Assembly: GCF_023718305.1 (NCBI RefSeq) | Contig: NZ_QEYO01000003.1 | Coordinates: 124,001-188,000 of the forward strand | Direction: 5' to 3' | DNA: 64,000 nt | DNA from: Gramella sp. AN32 | GTDB lineage: Bacteria; Bacteroidota; Bacteroidia; Flavobacteriales; Flavobacteriaceae | Part shown: in pieces, positions 27,250 through 36,821 of the stretch | Numbering within the stretch: the first letter of the stretch is position 1 | How the letters are laid out: every line of letters begins with the position of its first letter | Translations under genes and position numbers: made by a program | The notes under the pieces: generated by a model | The model's input: only the letters and a program-made list of their open reading frames with translations | Databases searched by the model: none | Told to the model about the DNA's origin: nothing

Positions 27250-28227
27250 ATGCGAAGACGTACATTTATAGAAAGATCTGCCATTTCCCTGGCAGGAATT
27301 TCCTTCGGTTCAAGCCTAATCAAATCAGACTTATTTGCTATGACAAAAAATACAGCCATAAAACCTATGGCCATCGCTACATGGAATTTTCAGAAAGCCG
27401 CTCAAACAGCCGGCGAAATGCTCGAACAGGGTGAAAATGCCCTGGATGCTGTGGAACAGGGCGTAATGGTTGAAGAATCCAATTTAAAGAATACCACTGT
27501 TGGTGATGGTGGGGCGCCCGATCGTGATGGAAATGTAACCTTAGATGCCTGTATTATGGACGCTACGGGAAATGCCGGCTCCGTTGTATACCTAAAGGAG
27601 ATTGAACATCCGGTATCGGTTGCGAGAAAAGTGATGGAAGAAACTCCCCATGTAATGCTGGCCGGGGAAGGAGCTCTTCAGTTTGCCATTCAGCAGGGAT
27701 TTAAAAGAAAGAATCTCCTGACTCCAGAATCTGAAGCCGAATGGAAAGAATGGCTGAAAAATAAAGAATATAAGCCCATCATTAATATTGAAAATCACGA
27801 TACCATTGGCATGCTTTGTATGGATAAAAACGGTGATATCGCAGGTGCCTGTACCACTTCCGGACTTTCCTATAAAATGAATGGCCGTGTGGGTGATTCC
27901 CCCATTATTGGTTCAGGATTGTTTGTGGACAATGAAATTGGAGGAGCTGCGGGAACAGGAATGGGTGAAGCGATCATGAAAAGTGTGGGGAGTTTCCTTA
28001 TTGTAGAATTAATGCGACAGGGGAAATCCCCCCAGGAAGCCTGCCAGGAAGCCGTGATGAGAACGGTGAATAAAAGTCCTAATTATAAAGATTTTCAGGT
28101 TGCTTATATCGCTATGAACAAAAATGGGGAGGTGGGTTCTTATTGTATCCACAAAGGTTTTAGTTATGCTATGTTTCAGGATGGAAAAAGTTCAGATAAT
28201 TTGAGTGCTTCATATTTGGAGGAATAA
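27250..28227 (+). CDS. Tat-exported N4-(beta-N-acetylglucosaminyl)-L-asparaginase
   Basis: This 325-residue Ntn hydrolase starts with a Tat-type signal (MRRRTFIERSAISLAG, hydrophobic core following). The proenzyme cleavage and nucleophile site is NHDTIGMLCMD, with Thr185 becoming the new N-terminus. DGGAPDRDGNVTLDA at about 86-100 and GRVGDSPIIGSG at about 212-223 are substrate-pocket signatures of glycosylasparaginases, as in the Elizabethkingia enzyme. It would cleave GlcNAc-Asn left after proteolysis of N-glycoproteins, in the periplasm. It stands alone, divergent from cutC. Confidence 0.92.
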   Translation: MRRRTFIERSAISLAGISFGSSLIKSDLFAMTKNTAIKPMAIATWNFQKAAQTAGEMLEQGENALDAVEQGVMVEESNLKNTTVGDGGAPDRDGNVTLDACIMDATGNAGSVVYLKEIEHPVSVARKVMEETPHVMLAGEGALQFAIQQGFKRKNLLTPESEAEWKEWLKNKEYKPIINIENHDTIGMLCMDKNGDIAGACTTSGLSYKMNGRVGDSPIIGSGLFVDNEIGGAAGTGMGEAIMKSVGSFLIVELMRQGKSPQEACQEAVMRTVNKSPNYKDFQVAYIAMNKNGEVGSYCIHKGFSYAMFQDGKSSDNLSASYLEE

Positions 28228-28320
28228 TTTTTTTTAGACCAAGTATTAATTAATATAAAATTGGGTGTCAGGCTGAGCGGAGTCGAAGCCTGGTAAGCTT
28301 ATAAAATAAAAACAATGAAC

Positions 28321-28390
28321 AGATCTGCAAGGTTTTAAAATCTATAGAATCAATTAACAGACCTGCAAGGTTTTAAAAACCTTGCAGGTC
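28321..28390. repeat. REP-like palindromes upstream of the RAYT gene
   Basis: A full palindrome, GACCTGCAAGGTTTT joined to AAAACCTTGCAGGTC, lies at 28360-28390. A half copy, ATCTGCAAGGTTTTAAAAT, lies at 28321-28341. The same unit recurs just after the transposase gene and after trmN6. Confidence 0.85.
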
Positions 28391-28408
28391 TTATCAATAA
28401 TTTGATGT

Positions 28409-28954
28409 ATGGAAATATTAGAAAAGGATAATTATTACCATATTTTTAATCGGGGAATTAACAGTGAAAATATTATTCGTTCTGACAGAAACAAAATTTA
28501 CTTTCTCCAATTATATAAAAAACATCTTTCAGATTTTGTCACCACTGCTTATTGTCTCTTGAATAACCATTTTCACTTTGCTATCCGGATAGACCAAAAA
28601 AACAAGGAAGTCACCCAGGCATTTTCCAACTTTTTCAAAGCCTATGCCAAGGCATTCAATAAAGCCCATTCCCGAACAGGTAGTTTGTTCGAAAAAAACT
28701 TCAGAAGAATTAAGATCGATAAGGAGAAGTATCTAAAAAATCTGGTTTTATACATTCACTTCAATCCACAAATCCACTTCGGAATTAACTATTATGATTA
28801 CAAATTTTCTTCTTTCCAGCCAATTCTACAAGAGAACAATGAAATTGTAAACCTTAAGGAGGTTTTGAACGTTTTTGATGATCTGGAGAATTTTAAAAAT
28901 ATCCACCACCACCATCATATAATAAGGCTCGAAGAAAATTTCAGGCTGGAATAG
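28409..28954 (+). CDS. REP-associated tyrosine transposase (RAYT, Y1/IS200-like)
   Basis: This 181-residue protein of the Y1 transposase superfamily has an N-terminus YYHIFNRGINSENI, the HuH metal motif HFH at residues 54-56 (NNHFHFAIRI), the nucleophile Tyr79 in FFKAYAKAFNK, and TGSLFEKNFRRI and LYIHFNPQIHFG, which are hallmarks of RAYTs. Such enzymes act on REP palindromes instead of moving their own gene. It is flanked within about 20-50 bp on both sides by the palindrome CCTGCAAGGTTTT. A run of five His and a charged tail end the protein. It looks intact. Confidence 0.92.
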   Translation: MEILEKDNYYHIFNRGINSENIIRSDRNKIYFLQLYKKHLSDFVTTAYCLLNNHFHFAIRIDQKNKEVTQAFSNFFKAYAKAFNKAHSRTGSLFEKNFRRIKIDKEKYLKNLVLYIHFNPQIHFGINYYDYKFSSFQPILQENNEIVNLKEVLNVFDDLENFKNIHHHHHIIRLEENFRLE

Positions 28955-28957
28955 TTA

Positions 28958-28988
28958 AACCTGCAAGGTTTTAAAAACCTTGCAGGTT
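28958..28988. repeat. REP-like palindrome downstream of the RAYT gene
   Basis: The sequence is AACCTGCAAGGTTTT joined to AAAAACCTTGCAGGTT, a near-perfect inverted repeat of the same unit as at 28360-28390, four bases after the transposase stop. Confidence 0.88.
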
Positions 28989-29177
28989 GGAATAAAAATT
29001 ATAGTGCATTTGGGGCAATTCATCCAGAACCACAACAGCTCGGGGATTTACCCTACCTGTTCACATTTCGACTACGCTTCATTTAACCAATATTTCTGAA
29101 TTGATCTCTTTCATAAGGAAGACTGAGTTAATCTTTGTAATTTTGGATCATTCTCGAATTCACATTAAATATTACAG

Positions 29178-32012
29178 ATGGCCGAACAAAAACGCCTTTT
29201 TCTACTAGACGCTTACGCTTTGATTTTCCGCGGATATTACGCTTTTATAAAAAACCCAAGGATCAACTCCAAAGGTTTTAATACTTCGGCGATCATGGGT
29301 TTTACCAATTCACTTTTTGACGTGATTCGCCGCGAAAAACCCGATCATTTAGCCGTTTGTTTCGATAAAGATGGAAGTGAAGCCAGGACTGAAATGTTCC
29401 CGGAATATAAAGCCCACCGGGATGAAACCCCCGAACCTATCCAGCTGTCAATTCCCATAATCCAGGAAATTTTGAAAGCCATGCATATTCCCGTGGTGGA
29501 ATGCGCCGGGATGGAGGCCGATGATATTATTGGAACTCTGGCCAAGCAGGCTGAAAAGGAGGATTATAAGGTTTTTATGGTCACACCCGATAAGGATTTT
29601 GCCCAGCTGGTTTCTGAAAATATCTTTATGTACCGCCCCTCGAGAATGGGAAATGGTATTGAAATTTGGGGTATCCCTGAAGTGCAAAAGAAATTTGAAG
29701 TGGAACGACCGGAGCAGGTGATCGATTTTCTTGGAATGATGGGAGATGCGGTTGATAATATTCCCGGACTTCCCGGAGTTGGCGAGAAAACTGCCAAAAA
29801 ATTCTTGAAGGCTTATGGAAGTATGGAAGGTTTACTGGCAAATACCGATAAGCTGAAAGGAAAAATGAAGGAAAAGGTGGAAGAAAGTGCCGCGCAGGGA
29901 ATCCTTTCAAAAAAACTTGCCACTATTTTTACCGATTGTGATGTGAAATTTCATGCAGAAGATTATGAACTTTCGATGCCCGATACAGAAAAGGTGCAAC
30001 AACTTTTCGAAGAATTAGAATTCCGAAGATTAAAAGATCAGTTCTTAAAATTATTTAGCGGCGAAGAAGATTCAACCCAAACCCAAATATCCAATTCCCC
30101 TTCAGCCAGACAAAACGCGCAAACGGCCGGAGCCGGCCAATTCTCATTATTTGGAAATGAAGGAGAAGGAAATACCGAAATTGAAAGGATTTCTTCCAGA
30201 AAAACTTTAGCAGACACGCCCCATGTTTATCAGGCGATAAACACCGATTTTGCCAGAAAACTTTTCCTGGAAAAACTAATGACCCAGAAAAGTGTATGCT
30301 TTGATACGGAGACTACCAGTTTAAATCCTTTAGAAGCAATGCTGGTTGGGATCGCTTTTTCATGGGAAGCGGGAAAAGGTTTCTATCTGCCATTTCCCGA
30401 TGATCTTGAAAAGACTCAGGATCTCATTAACGAATTAAAACCCTTTTTTGAAGATACAAAAATTGAAAAAATCGGGCAGAACCTTAAATATGATATCGAG
30501 GTTTTAGATAAATATGAAGTAATCGTTAAGGGAACTTTATTCGACACGATGATCGCGCATTACCTCATCAACCCTGATATGCGCCATAATATGGATGTTT
30601 TAGCTGAAACATACCTCAACTATACGCCGCAATCTATTACGGAATTGATCGGGAAAAAAGGTAAGAATCAGGGAAATATGCGTGATGTGTCCCTAGAAAA
30701 AATCACCGAATATGCTGCTGAAGATGCTGATATCACTTTTCAGCTAAAGCAAGCTTTTGAAAAAGAACTGGATGATGCCAGCACCAGAAAACTTTTTGAT
30801 GAAATTGAAATTCCGCTGGTAAGGGTGCTTGCAGAGATGGAACTGGAAGGCATCAACCTGGATGAAAATTATTTAAAATCACTTTCCGCAGCGCTTACTA
30901 CCGATATTAAGCAACTGGAAGAAAATATTTACAAGGAAGCTGGTGAAGAATTTTTGATCAGTTCTCCAAAACAATTGGGGATCATCCTTTTTGAAAAAAT
31001 GGAACTGGTCAAAAAACCGAAGAAAACCAAGACGGGACAATATTCTACCAGTGAAGACGTGCTTTCAGTTCTGGCCAAAGACCACGCGATCATTCAACAG
31101 GTTTTGGACTATCGTGGTTTAGTGAAATTGCAAAATACATATGTAGACGCGTTACCCAATCAGGTAGAAAAAACTACCGGCCGGGTACATACAGATTATG
31201 TGCAAACCATTGCGGCAACCGGGCGTTTGAGTTCTAATAACCCAAACCTTCAGAATATACCGATTCGGACAGAAAGAGGAAGACAGGTTCGTAAAGCATT
31301 TATTCCGAGGGATGAAAATTTCGTACTGCTCGCCGCAGATTATTCGCAGATAGAATTGCGCATTATTGCCGCGCTGAGTGAAGAAGAGAATATGATCAAA
31401 GCCTTCCGGGACGGTGAGGATATTCACGCTTCTACAGCTGCCAAAGTTTTTAATATTCCGCTGGAGGAAGTGACCCGGGAACAAAGGAGCAACGCGAAAA
31501 CTGTGAATTTCGGGATCATTTATGGAGTTTCTGCATTTGGGTTAAGCAATCAAACCAGCCTTTCCCGAAGTGAATCAAAAGAATTGATCGATACTTATTA
31601 TAAGACCTATCCACAATTGAGCAATTATATGAGCGATCAGGTCCAGTTTGCCCGTGAGAATGGATATGTCTCCACGGTTTTAGGCCGAAGAAGGTATTTA
31701 AAAGATATCAATTCCCGAAATCAGGTGGTGCGTGGTGCGGCAGAGAGGAATGCGGTAAATGCCCCGATCCAGGGAAGTGCCGCAGATATTATCAAATTGG
31801 CCATGATCAATATTCATAAAAAACTGGAGTCTGACAATTACAAAACCAAAATGCTGCTTCAGGTGCATGATGAACTGGTCTTTGACGCGCATAAAGATGA
31901 ATTGGAGAAAGTTCAGCAGATGATCAAGCACGAAATGGAAAATGCTTATACATTAAGTGTCCCGTTAGATGTGGAAATCGGGATTGGTGAAAACTGGCTG
32001 GAAGCGCATTAG
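29178..32012 (+). CDS. polA: DNA polymerase I
   Basis: This 944-residue family A polymerase has all three domains. The 5' nuclease comes first (LLDAYALIFRGYYAF, CAGMEADDIIGTLA, LPGVGEKTA). The 3'-5' proofreading domain carries the DxE site CFDTETTSLNP near residue 374. The polymerase has motif A LLAADYSQIELR near 717, motif B RSNAKTVNFGIIYG near 770 and motif C LQVHDELVF near 893. It fills gaps, removes primers and takes part in excision repair. A TAATTTTG -7-like element lies at 29138-29145, upstream of the ATG. The gene is alone on its strand. Confidence 0.97.
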   Translation: MAEQKRLFLLDAYALIFRGYYAFIKNPRINSKGFNTSAIMGFTNSLFDVIRREKPDHLAVCFDKDGSEARTEMFPEYKAHRDETPEPIQLSIPIIQEILKAMHIPVVECAGMEADDIIGTLAKQAEKEDYKVFMVTPDKDFAQLVSENIFMYRPSRMGNGIEIWGIPEVQKKFEVERPEQVIDFLGMMGDAVDNIPGLPGVGEKTAKKFLKAYGSMEGLLANTDKLKGKMKEKVEESAAQGILSKKLATIFTDCDVKFHAEDYELSMPDTEKVQQLFEELEFRRLKDQFLKLFSGEEDSTQTQISNSPSARQNAQTAGAGQFSLFGNEGEGNTEIERISSRKTLADTPHVYQAINTDFARKLFLEKLMTQKSVCFDTETTSLNPLEAMLVGIAFSWEAGKGFYLPFPDDLEKTQDLINELKPFFEDTKIEKIGQNLKYDIEVLDKYEVIVKGTLFDTMIAHYLINPDMRHNMDVLAETYLNYTPQSITELIGKKGKNQGNMRDVSLEKITEYAAEDADITFQLKQAFEKELDDASTRKLFDEIEIPLVRVLAEMELEGINLDENYLKSLSAALTTDIKQLEENIYKEAGEEFLISSPKQLGIILFEKMELVKKPKKTKTGQYSTSEDVLSVLAKDHAIIQQVLDYRGLVKLQNTYVDALPNQVEKTTGRVHTDYVQTIAATGRLSSNNPNLQNIPIRTERGRQVRKAFIPRDENFVLLAADYSQIELRIIAALSEEENMIKAFRDGEDIHASTAAKVFNIPLEEVTREQRSNAKTVNFGIIYGVSAFGLSNQTSLSRSESKELIDTYYKTYPQLSNYMSDQVQFARENGYVSTVLGRRRYLKDINSRNQVVRGAAERNAVNAPIQGSAADIIKLAMINIHKKLESDNYKTKMLLQVHDELVFDAHKDELEKVQQMIKHEMENAYTLSVPLDVEIGIGENWLEAH

Positions 32013-32095
32013 CAGTATCCAGTGATCAGTAAGCAATAAGCAGTAAATTATATTATAGCTTTTCACTTAAAACTTTCAGCTTATCGCTTAAAGCT

Positions 32096-34735
32096 CTAAA
32101 GTATAAACCGATATGTCGCCTTGATCAAAAAGGTGTTTTGGGGTCGTTGTCGCAGTAATTGATTATCTACAATAGCACTAAAACTATTGTTTACATCCCC
32201 AAAACCATTCACTCCCTGAGACCAGACGAGGAATATTTCAGATCCCGGAATATATTCCCAGCGTGCCACTAAATTAGAACGAAACTGCACAAAGGCGAAA
32301 TCAGGATTATTGATGGTATAATCGGTATTTCCATCTAAGTTTTCATCAAAACTGTACACGTCATTTTCAAAATTCACCTGGTTATTTCCGAAGTAAGAAA
32401 TTCTATTATTTAGATCTTCCGCAGTGGCATTTGTTACATAATTAAAATCATGATAATCTGCTTTAAAAATAAAAGGCTGTCCATAATACTGGATCGTGAA
32501 ATTGGGATTAATATTATAATCTAACCTGAAAGTCGCACTTATAGTTTCCTGATCTATTTCCCCTAATATATATTTTGCAGAATTATTATAATTCCTCGTG
32601 GCTACATACTGAGTTTTGCTTGGGTTCTCTTCATATTCAAAAACCAGGGACATGCTAAGCGCATTCAATGGCTGATATCTTGACCTGACCACATATCTTC
32701 TCAAACTGAATGCATCCTGGGTCGCATCGGAATGCACATAACCCAAATCGAAACTTACTTTTTTCCTGCGATCGGTCCCGGAAAAAATATAGAAGAAATT
32801 TTCCTGATTATACCGCCATCTCGGTCCGCCACGTAAAAATGAGTTCACGAAAATTCGGGGTTTATGTGCCGCGCCAAATTCACTCCACCAGTTATTTTTA
32901 TAATTAATAAAACCACCCATCTCATATTGCATGCGGTTATAATTACCTTCAAAATCGAATGCTGTAGACTGTTCCACCCCAATATTCATTCTTCTATACC
33001 AGCCCGTAGGTTCATTAAACAATCTTCTCACACCTATATACTCCTGAATATCGTCTGCGCGTCTTAAATAGCCTATATCGTTTGTTTCCAATTCGGGGGA
33101 AACCCATTTTCCACCGGCGGCATAACGCCAGTTCCCTCCGCCGCCTTTTCCAATTTCTATTTGTCCGCCCGTGCCTGAAAGTGAAGTTTTATCGGGATCT
33201 ACTTCAACATGCCCGGCATCGCTGCGTTGAAAAAGATGCACAATCGAGCGCTGGGTATTTAGGATAGCTTCCTTGCTTCCCTGCACATGGCTTAGCACTG
33301 CATTCCCTTCCAAATAATATTTTCTATCCTGCCAGTTATGTTTAAAATCCAATCCGCCGGAAAATGCCTGGGTATGTAAAAAGGAAATGTTATCCTCCAT
33401 ATTGCGATGCGTGGTGGTGAACATTCCTCCAATAAAGCTATTCCTGTCATTAAAATCTTTCTGGACCCTTCCCACAAAATAATTGGTTAAAGGCTCAACT
33501 ATTATTTCATCTTCAGATCCATCTACATTGGTATAGGAAGCATTTTCCCTGGCCGTTAGAGATTCTAAAATGCCAATTGTCCATCCATTTTTAGTTTTTC
33601 CGCTGAATTTTGCCGCGCCTAAAATTGTGGTGTTCTGCGGTTGGTCCACGTAAGCGATATTAGGCCCAATGGCCGCCCCCTGTGGAGTCCTTCCTATTCT
33701 TCTTGAAAAGAAAAGGTTATCGCTACCATTACCATAATTAAAGTCAAATATGTTTTTATTTTCTACGAAAAAAGGCCGGCGCTCTTCAAAAAATATCTCG
33801 AAACCGTCTAATGCGACTGCTCCGGGATCGGCATCTACCTGGCCAAAGTCTGGGTTAATGGTCAAATCCAGCGTAAGGTCATTGGTAATTCCGATTTTAG
33901 CATCCAAACCTGCAGTAAGTTTCGCATCGCTGCCATCTCGATACGGATTGTTCGTTTCAGCTTCATAGGTTTGATATCTCGCTACGGTATATGGCTGAAT
34001 TTCCAGTTGTTTTTGGGGCTTTAATCCTTTTAAACCTCGCAATTCGCCAAATTCACTAACCCATCCCGCAGGATTTGCCGGCACTGCCTGCCAGGTTGAA
34101 CGTTCTTCATTGCTAAAATATCTTCGGGTAGATTGCAATCCCCAGGTTTGTTCTTCCAAATTTCCAAAACGCAATTGACTTAACGGAATTCGCAATTCAG
34201 CAGTCCAGCCTTCTTCAACAATCGCCGTCTTGACATACCAAATTGGGTTCCAGCTGGGATCAAAATTTCCATTATTTGAAACAAATTCATCACCCTTGAC
34301 TCCACTTACCGAGGTTGTAAAAGAAAATGCTGTACGGTCATCATTATAACTATCTATATTAACCTCTACCCAATCCCCGGCAAAACTATCACGCCTACCC
34401 ATTCTTTCAATGATCTTGCTTCTATCAGGTTCCAAACATAAAAATGCGATGTATAGATTTTTATCATCGTAAACAATCTTCATTTTGGTTTGTTGACTTG
34501 GTTCTGTATTATTATCAGGTTCAAATTCCTTAAAATCTGAAGTCCATTCAACAGCATCCCAGGCTGCCTCATCAAAATTTCCATCTATCTTAATGGGTTC
34601 TAAGCTTTCGACAGATTTTGTAGTATAGGTCCTTTTTTCGAATTTTTCCTGAGGTTCAGGTTTCTCTTCCTGAGCAGAAATACTAATAGAAATCAGTAAA
34701 ACAAAAGGTGTAATAAATTTTTGAACAATTCTCAT
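32096..34735 (-). CDS. DUF5916 outer-membrane protein with CBM9-like N-terminal domain
   Basis: This 879-residue protein has a signal peptide (FVLLISISISAQ). A carbohydrate-binding family 9-like domain at about residues 40-245 follows (IKIDGNFDEAAWDAVEW, LYIAFLCLEPDRSK). The DUF5916 part is next, with INPDFGQVDADPGAVALDGF and FFEERRPFFVENKNIFDF, then a long beta-barrel ending in FLIKATYRFIL with a C-terminal aromatic. The family is common in Bacteroidetes. Its cargo or substrate is unknown. It is not linked to a glycoside hydrolase here. Confidence 0.85.
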   Translation of the reverse strand: MRIVQKFITPFVLLISISISAQEEKPEPQEKFEKRTYTTKSVESLEPIKIDGNFDEAAWDAVEWTSDFKEFEPDNNTEPSQQTKMKIVYDDKNLYIAFLCLEPDRSKIIERMGRRDSFAGDWVEVNIDSYNDDRTAFSFTTSVSGVKGDEFVSNNGNFDPSWNPIWYVKTAIVEEGWTAELRIPLSQLRFGNLEEQTWGLQSTRRYFSNEERSTWQAVPANPAGWVSEFGELRGLKGLKPQKQLEIQPYTVARYQTYEAETNNPYRDGSDAKLTAGLDAKIGITNDLTLDLTINPDFGQVDADPGAVALDGFEIFFEERRPFFVENKNIFDFNYGNGSDNLFFSRRIGRTPQGAAIGPNIAYVDQPQNTTILGAAKFSGKTKNGWTIGILESLTARENASYTNVDGSEDEIIVEPLTNYFVGRVQKDFNDRNSFIGGMFTTTHRNMEDNISFLHTQAFSGGLDFKHNWQDRKYYLEGNAVLSHVQGSKEAILNTQRSIVHLFQRSDAGHVEVDPDKTSLSGTGGQIEIGKGGGGNWRYAAGGKWVSPELETNDIGYLRRADDIQEYIGVRRLFNEPTGWYRRMNIGVEQSTAFDFEGNYNRMQYEMGGFINYKNNWWSEFGAAHKPRIFVNSFLRGGPRWRYNQENFFYIFSGTDRRKKVSFDLGYVHSDATQDAFSLRRYVVRSRYQPLNALSMSLVFEYEENPSKTQYVATRNYNNSAKYILGEIDQETISATFRLDYNINPNFTIQYYGQPFIFKADYHDFNYVTNATAEDLNNRISYFGNNQVNFENDVYSFDENLDGNTDYTINNPDFAFVQFRSNLVARWEYIPGSEIFLVWSQGVNGFGDVNNSFSAIVDNQLLRQRPQNTFLIKATYRFIL

Positions 34736-34844
34736 AGATGGTTAGCTGTGATGAAAAAATTGATTGATGTTATTTAAAAGACTTTCAAAAAGTGATTGTG
34801 TGACACTTTTGAATAAATTTTATTAAAGTTTAAACTATAATTAA

Positions 34845-34873
34845 AAAACCCTCCAAATTTCTTCGGAAGGTCT
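34845..34873 (-). terminator. Likely terminator after the lipocalin gene
   Basis: On the minus strand AACCTTCC-class arm pairs with GGAGGGT (one mismatch) and is followed by six T. It lies about 30 bp after the lipocalin stop. Confidence 0.55.
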
Positions 34874-34900
34874 TAAAAACTAAAACGACAATAAATTATT

Positions 34901-35473
34901 CTAGGCTTTCTTTTTATATTTTAAATATAGGATAGTAATATCTGAAGCTTGGGTTCCACCGGGATCGGTGACATATTGTTGTGATTCAACATCATTTACT
35001 GAGAAAGAGAATTCACCACTTTCCAGGTTTATTTGTTTAGTATGTATATATTCTACCTCGTTTATTGTGAGGGTCAACTTAAGATCACTTCCGGTGATTT
35101 CCCACAATCCTGAATCTGCCATGCGATCTCCAAGACATGCAAATTTATCACCACTCACTGAACTTTCGAAGGTCATCTGGGCATTTATAGATGAAAATTT
35201 ACCATCATCGTAAAAAATAATATTCATATTATCAAAACAGGGAGTTTCTATTAACAGGTTACTATTAAAAGTTCCATCATCATCGAGATCTACTTCAGTA
35301 TCAGCGACCATCTGTATGAGATCCCATTCTCCAACCATTTCGGCAGGATCGATTACTGTCGCATTTGAAACTTTAAAATTCTCATTACTTACTGGCTCAT
35401 CTTTTGAGCAACTTCCTAGGCTTATAGTAAAGCACAAAAGGGCCAACAATTGGTAAGTGGGTTTAAATCTCAT
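34901..35473 (-). CDS. Lipocalin-like lipoprotein
   Basis: This 190-residue protein has a lipoprotein signal peptide with Cys22 in ISLGSCSKDE. The mature part starts with MVGEWDLIQMVADTEVDL, the typical beginning of the lipocalin-like (DUF4923/lipocalin_4 type) small barrel domain of Bacteroidetes, followed by NIIFYDDGKFS, SGLWEITGSDLKLTL and a basic end. It is probably attached to a membrane surface; ligand unknown. It stands alone and has a TAGTTTTG -7-like element at 35508-35501, upstream of the ATG. Confidence 0.8.
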   Translation of the reverse strand: MRFKPTYQLLALLCFTISLGSCSKDEPVSNENFKVSNATVIDPAEMVGEWDLIQMVADTEVDLDDDGTFNSNLLIETPCFDNMNIIFYDDGKFSSINAQMTFESSVSGDKFACLGDRMADSGLWEITGSDLKLTLTINEVEYIHTKQINLESGEFSFSVNDVESQQYVTDPGGTQASDITILYLKYKKKA

Positions 35474-35500
35474 TGGGGTACAATTTTAAATTTGGGATTA

Positions 35501-35508
35501 CAAAACTA
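35501..35508 (-). promoter_or_regulatory. Probable -7 element of the lipocalin gene
   Basis: On the minus strand TAGTTTTG fits the TAnnTTTG consensus and lies 28 bp before the start codon. No matching -33 TTG was found at the usual distance. Confidence 0.4.
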
Positions 35509-35734
35509 CGCTGAATTTAGAATTATTATAATACTTTTAAGATTAAAAGTAACGTTTATCGATTTTTAACATCATTTCATCGATAAGCATTAAGAATTAA
35601 ATTACAAATCTGCTTAAAATTTAGGTGAAGGAAGAAATATGTGTTTTTTTAAAATATTCCTTCCAAGAAAAATTTACAATTCATGAGGAAAAAAGCCAAG
35701 TAATTTGAAGTCAATAAAATAATGATTTCCATAT

Positions 35735-35764
35735 TTGCTATCTGAATTTATAATTGTACATTTG
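35735..35764 (+). promoter_or_regulatory. Promoter of rplM-rpsI
   Basis: A -33 TTG at 35735-35737 and a -7 TACATTTG at 35757-35764, with 19 bp between, match the sigma-A consensus of Bacteroidetes exactly. It leaves a leader of roughly 65 nt before the L13 start. The rest of the 35474-35836 gap shows no gene. Confidence 0.8.
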
Positions 35765-35836
35765 CACCCCTGTTTTCTCGATATAGATTCGTGCGAATGG
35801 GATTGGAATGTTTAATTATTAGTAAAATCAATTAGT

Positions 35837-36292
35837 GTGGACACATTAAGTTACAAAACAGTATCGGCCAATAAGGCTACCAGAACCAAAGAATGGGTGA
35901 TGGTTGATGCTGAAGGACAATCTTTAGGTCGTCTTGCCTCTCGGGTAGCATTCTTGCTACGTGGTAAGCATAAACCTAACTTCACCCCACACGTTGACTG
36001 CGGTGATAATGTTATCGTTATCAATGCGCAGGCGATCAACTTAACAGGTAAGAAATGGGACGCGAAGGAATACATCCGTCACACAGGTTACCCGGGTGGA
36101 CAAAGAAGTCTTACAGCTTTAGAATTATTCAACAAAAATCCAGAGAGACTTGTTGAAAAAGCCGTGAAAGGCATGCTTCCAAAAAACAAACTTGGAGCAG
36201 AATTATTCAGGAATTTAAAGGTTTATGTAGGATCTGAACATGATCATGAAGCTCAAAAACCTAAAACAGTTAAATTAAACGACATTAAGTAA
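35837..36292 (+). CDS. rplM: 50S ribosomal protein L13
   Basis: This 151-residue protein has the L13 signatures WVMVDAEGQSLGRLASRVA, YIRHTGYPGG and VEKAVKGMLPKNKLG. It belongs to the large subunit. The start at 35837 is a GTG and the frame has no ATG upstream, with L13-type residues beginning at about residue 8-20, so this start is reasonable. It is followed by rpsI with a shared base at 36292 (TAATG), the usual L13-S9 pair. Confidence 0.97.
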   Translation: MDTLSYKTVSANKATRTKEWVMVDAEGQSLGRLASRVAFLLRGKHKPNFTPHVDCGDNVIVINAQAINLTGKKWDAKEYIRHTGYPGGQRSLTALELFNKNPERLVEKAVKGMLPKNKLGAELFRNLKVYVGSEHDHEAQKPKTVKLNDIK

Positions 36293-36678
36293 TGGAGGTA
36301 ATTCACAAAATTGGCCGTAGAAAAACTGCTGTGGCTCGTGTGTATGTTTCAGAAGGAAAAGGAAACATTACCGTAAACAAGAAAGACCTTAAAGATTACT
36401 TCACTACTGGACCTTTATTATATAAAGTGAACCAGCCAATGATGCTTACCGGAAATGAAGGAAACTTTGATGTTAAGGTAAATGTTTACGGTGGTGGGAT
36501 CACGGGACAGGCTGAAGCGATCCGCCTTGCACTATCCAGAGCGATGGTGGCATTAGACGAAGAAAACCATGGTGCTCTTAAGCCAGAAGGTCTTCTTACC
36601 AGGGATCCACGTATGGTAGAACGTAAGAAATATGGGCAGAAGAAAGCTCGTAAGAAATTCCAGTTCTCTAAACGTTAA
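36292..36678 (+). CDS. rpsI: 30S ribosomal protein S9
   Basis: This 128-residue protein begins HKIGRRKTAVARVYV and ends with the conserved RKKYGQKKARKKFQFSKR, whose last Arg reaches the ribosomal P site. Co-transcribed with rplM, with which it overlaps by one base. No anomalies. Confidence 0.97.
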   Translation: MEVIHKIGRRKTAVARVYVSEGKGNITVNKKDLKDYFTTGPLLYKVNQPMMLTGNEGNFDVKVNVYGGGITGQAEAIRLALSRAMVALDEENHGALKPEGLLTRDPRMVERKKYGQKKARKKFQFSKR

Positions 36679-36733
36679 TATTATTCGGGATTATTTCCGA
36701 AAAGTTCTTAGAAAATTTAATCAAATTGTTGTT

Positions 36734-36805
36734 ATCCCGGTAGCTATCGGGAAGTTAGTTTAGCATCTAAACCACGCCAAAGCGTGGTTGCTATCTCAAC
36801 AGAAA
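36734..36805 (+). promoter_or_regulatory. Structured leader upstream of rpsB (candidate r-protein leader)
   Basis: Two hairpins lie between rpsI and rpsB. CCCGGTAGCTATCGGG is a short palindrome at about 36738-36753. AACCACGC-CAAA-GCGTGGTT at about 36770-36790 is an 8-bp perfect stem with a tetraloop. Neither is followed by a T-run, so these are not simple terminators. An autoregulatory S2 leader is plausible, but I cannot match it to a named family. Confidence 0.45.
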
Positions 36806-36821
36806 GTAAACTATTACAAAA

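Noticed and set aside
28321-28988. Repeated CCTGCAAGG units considered as a CRISPR array
   Set aside because: Units are palindromes at irregular distances that flank a transposase gene, without constant spacers or cas genes.
29345-29910. Several overlapping minus-strand frames within polA
   Set aside because: Shadows of a strongly conserved gene on the plus strand, with no promoter or homology.
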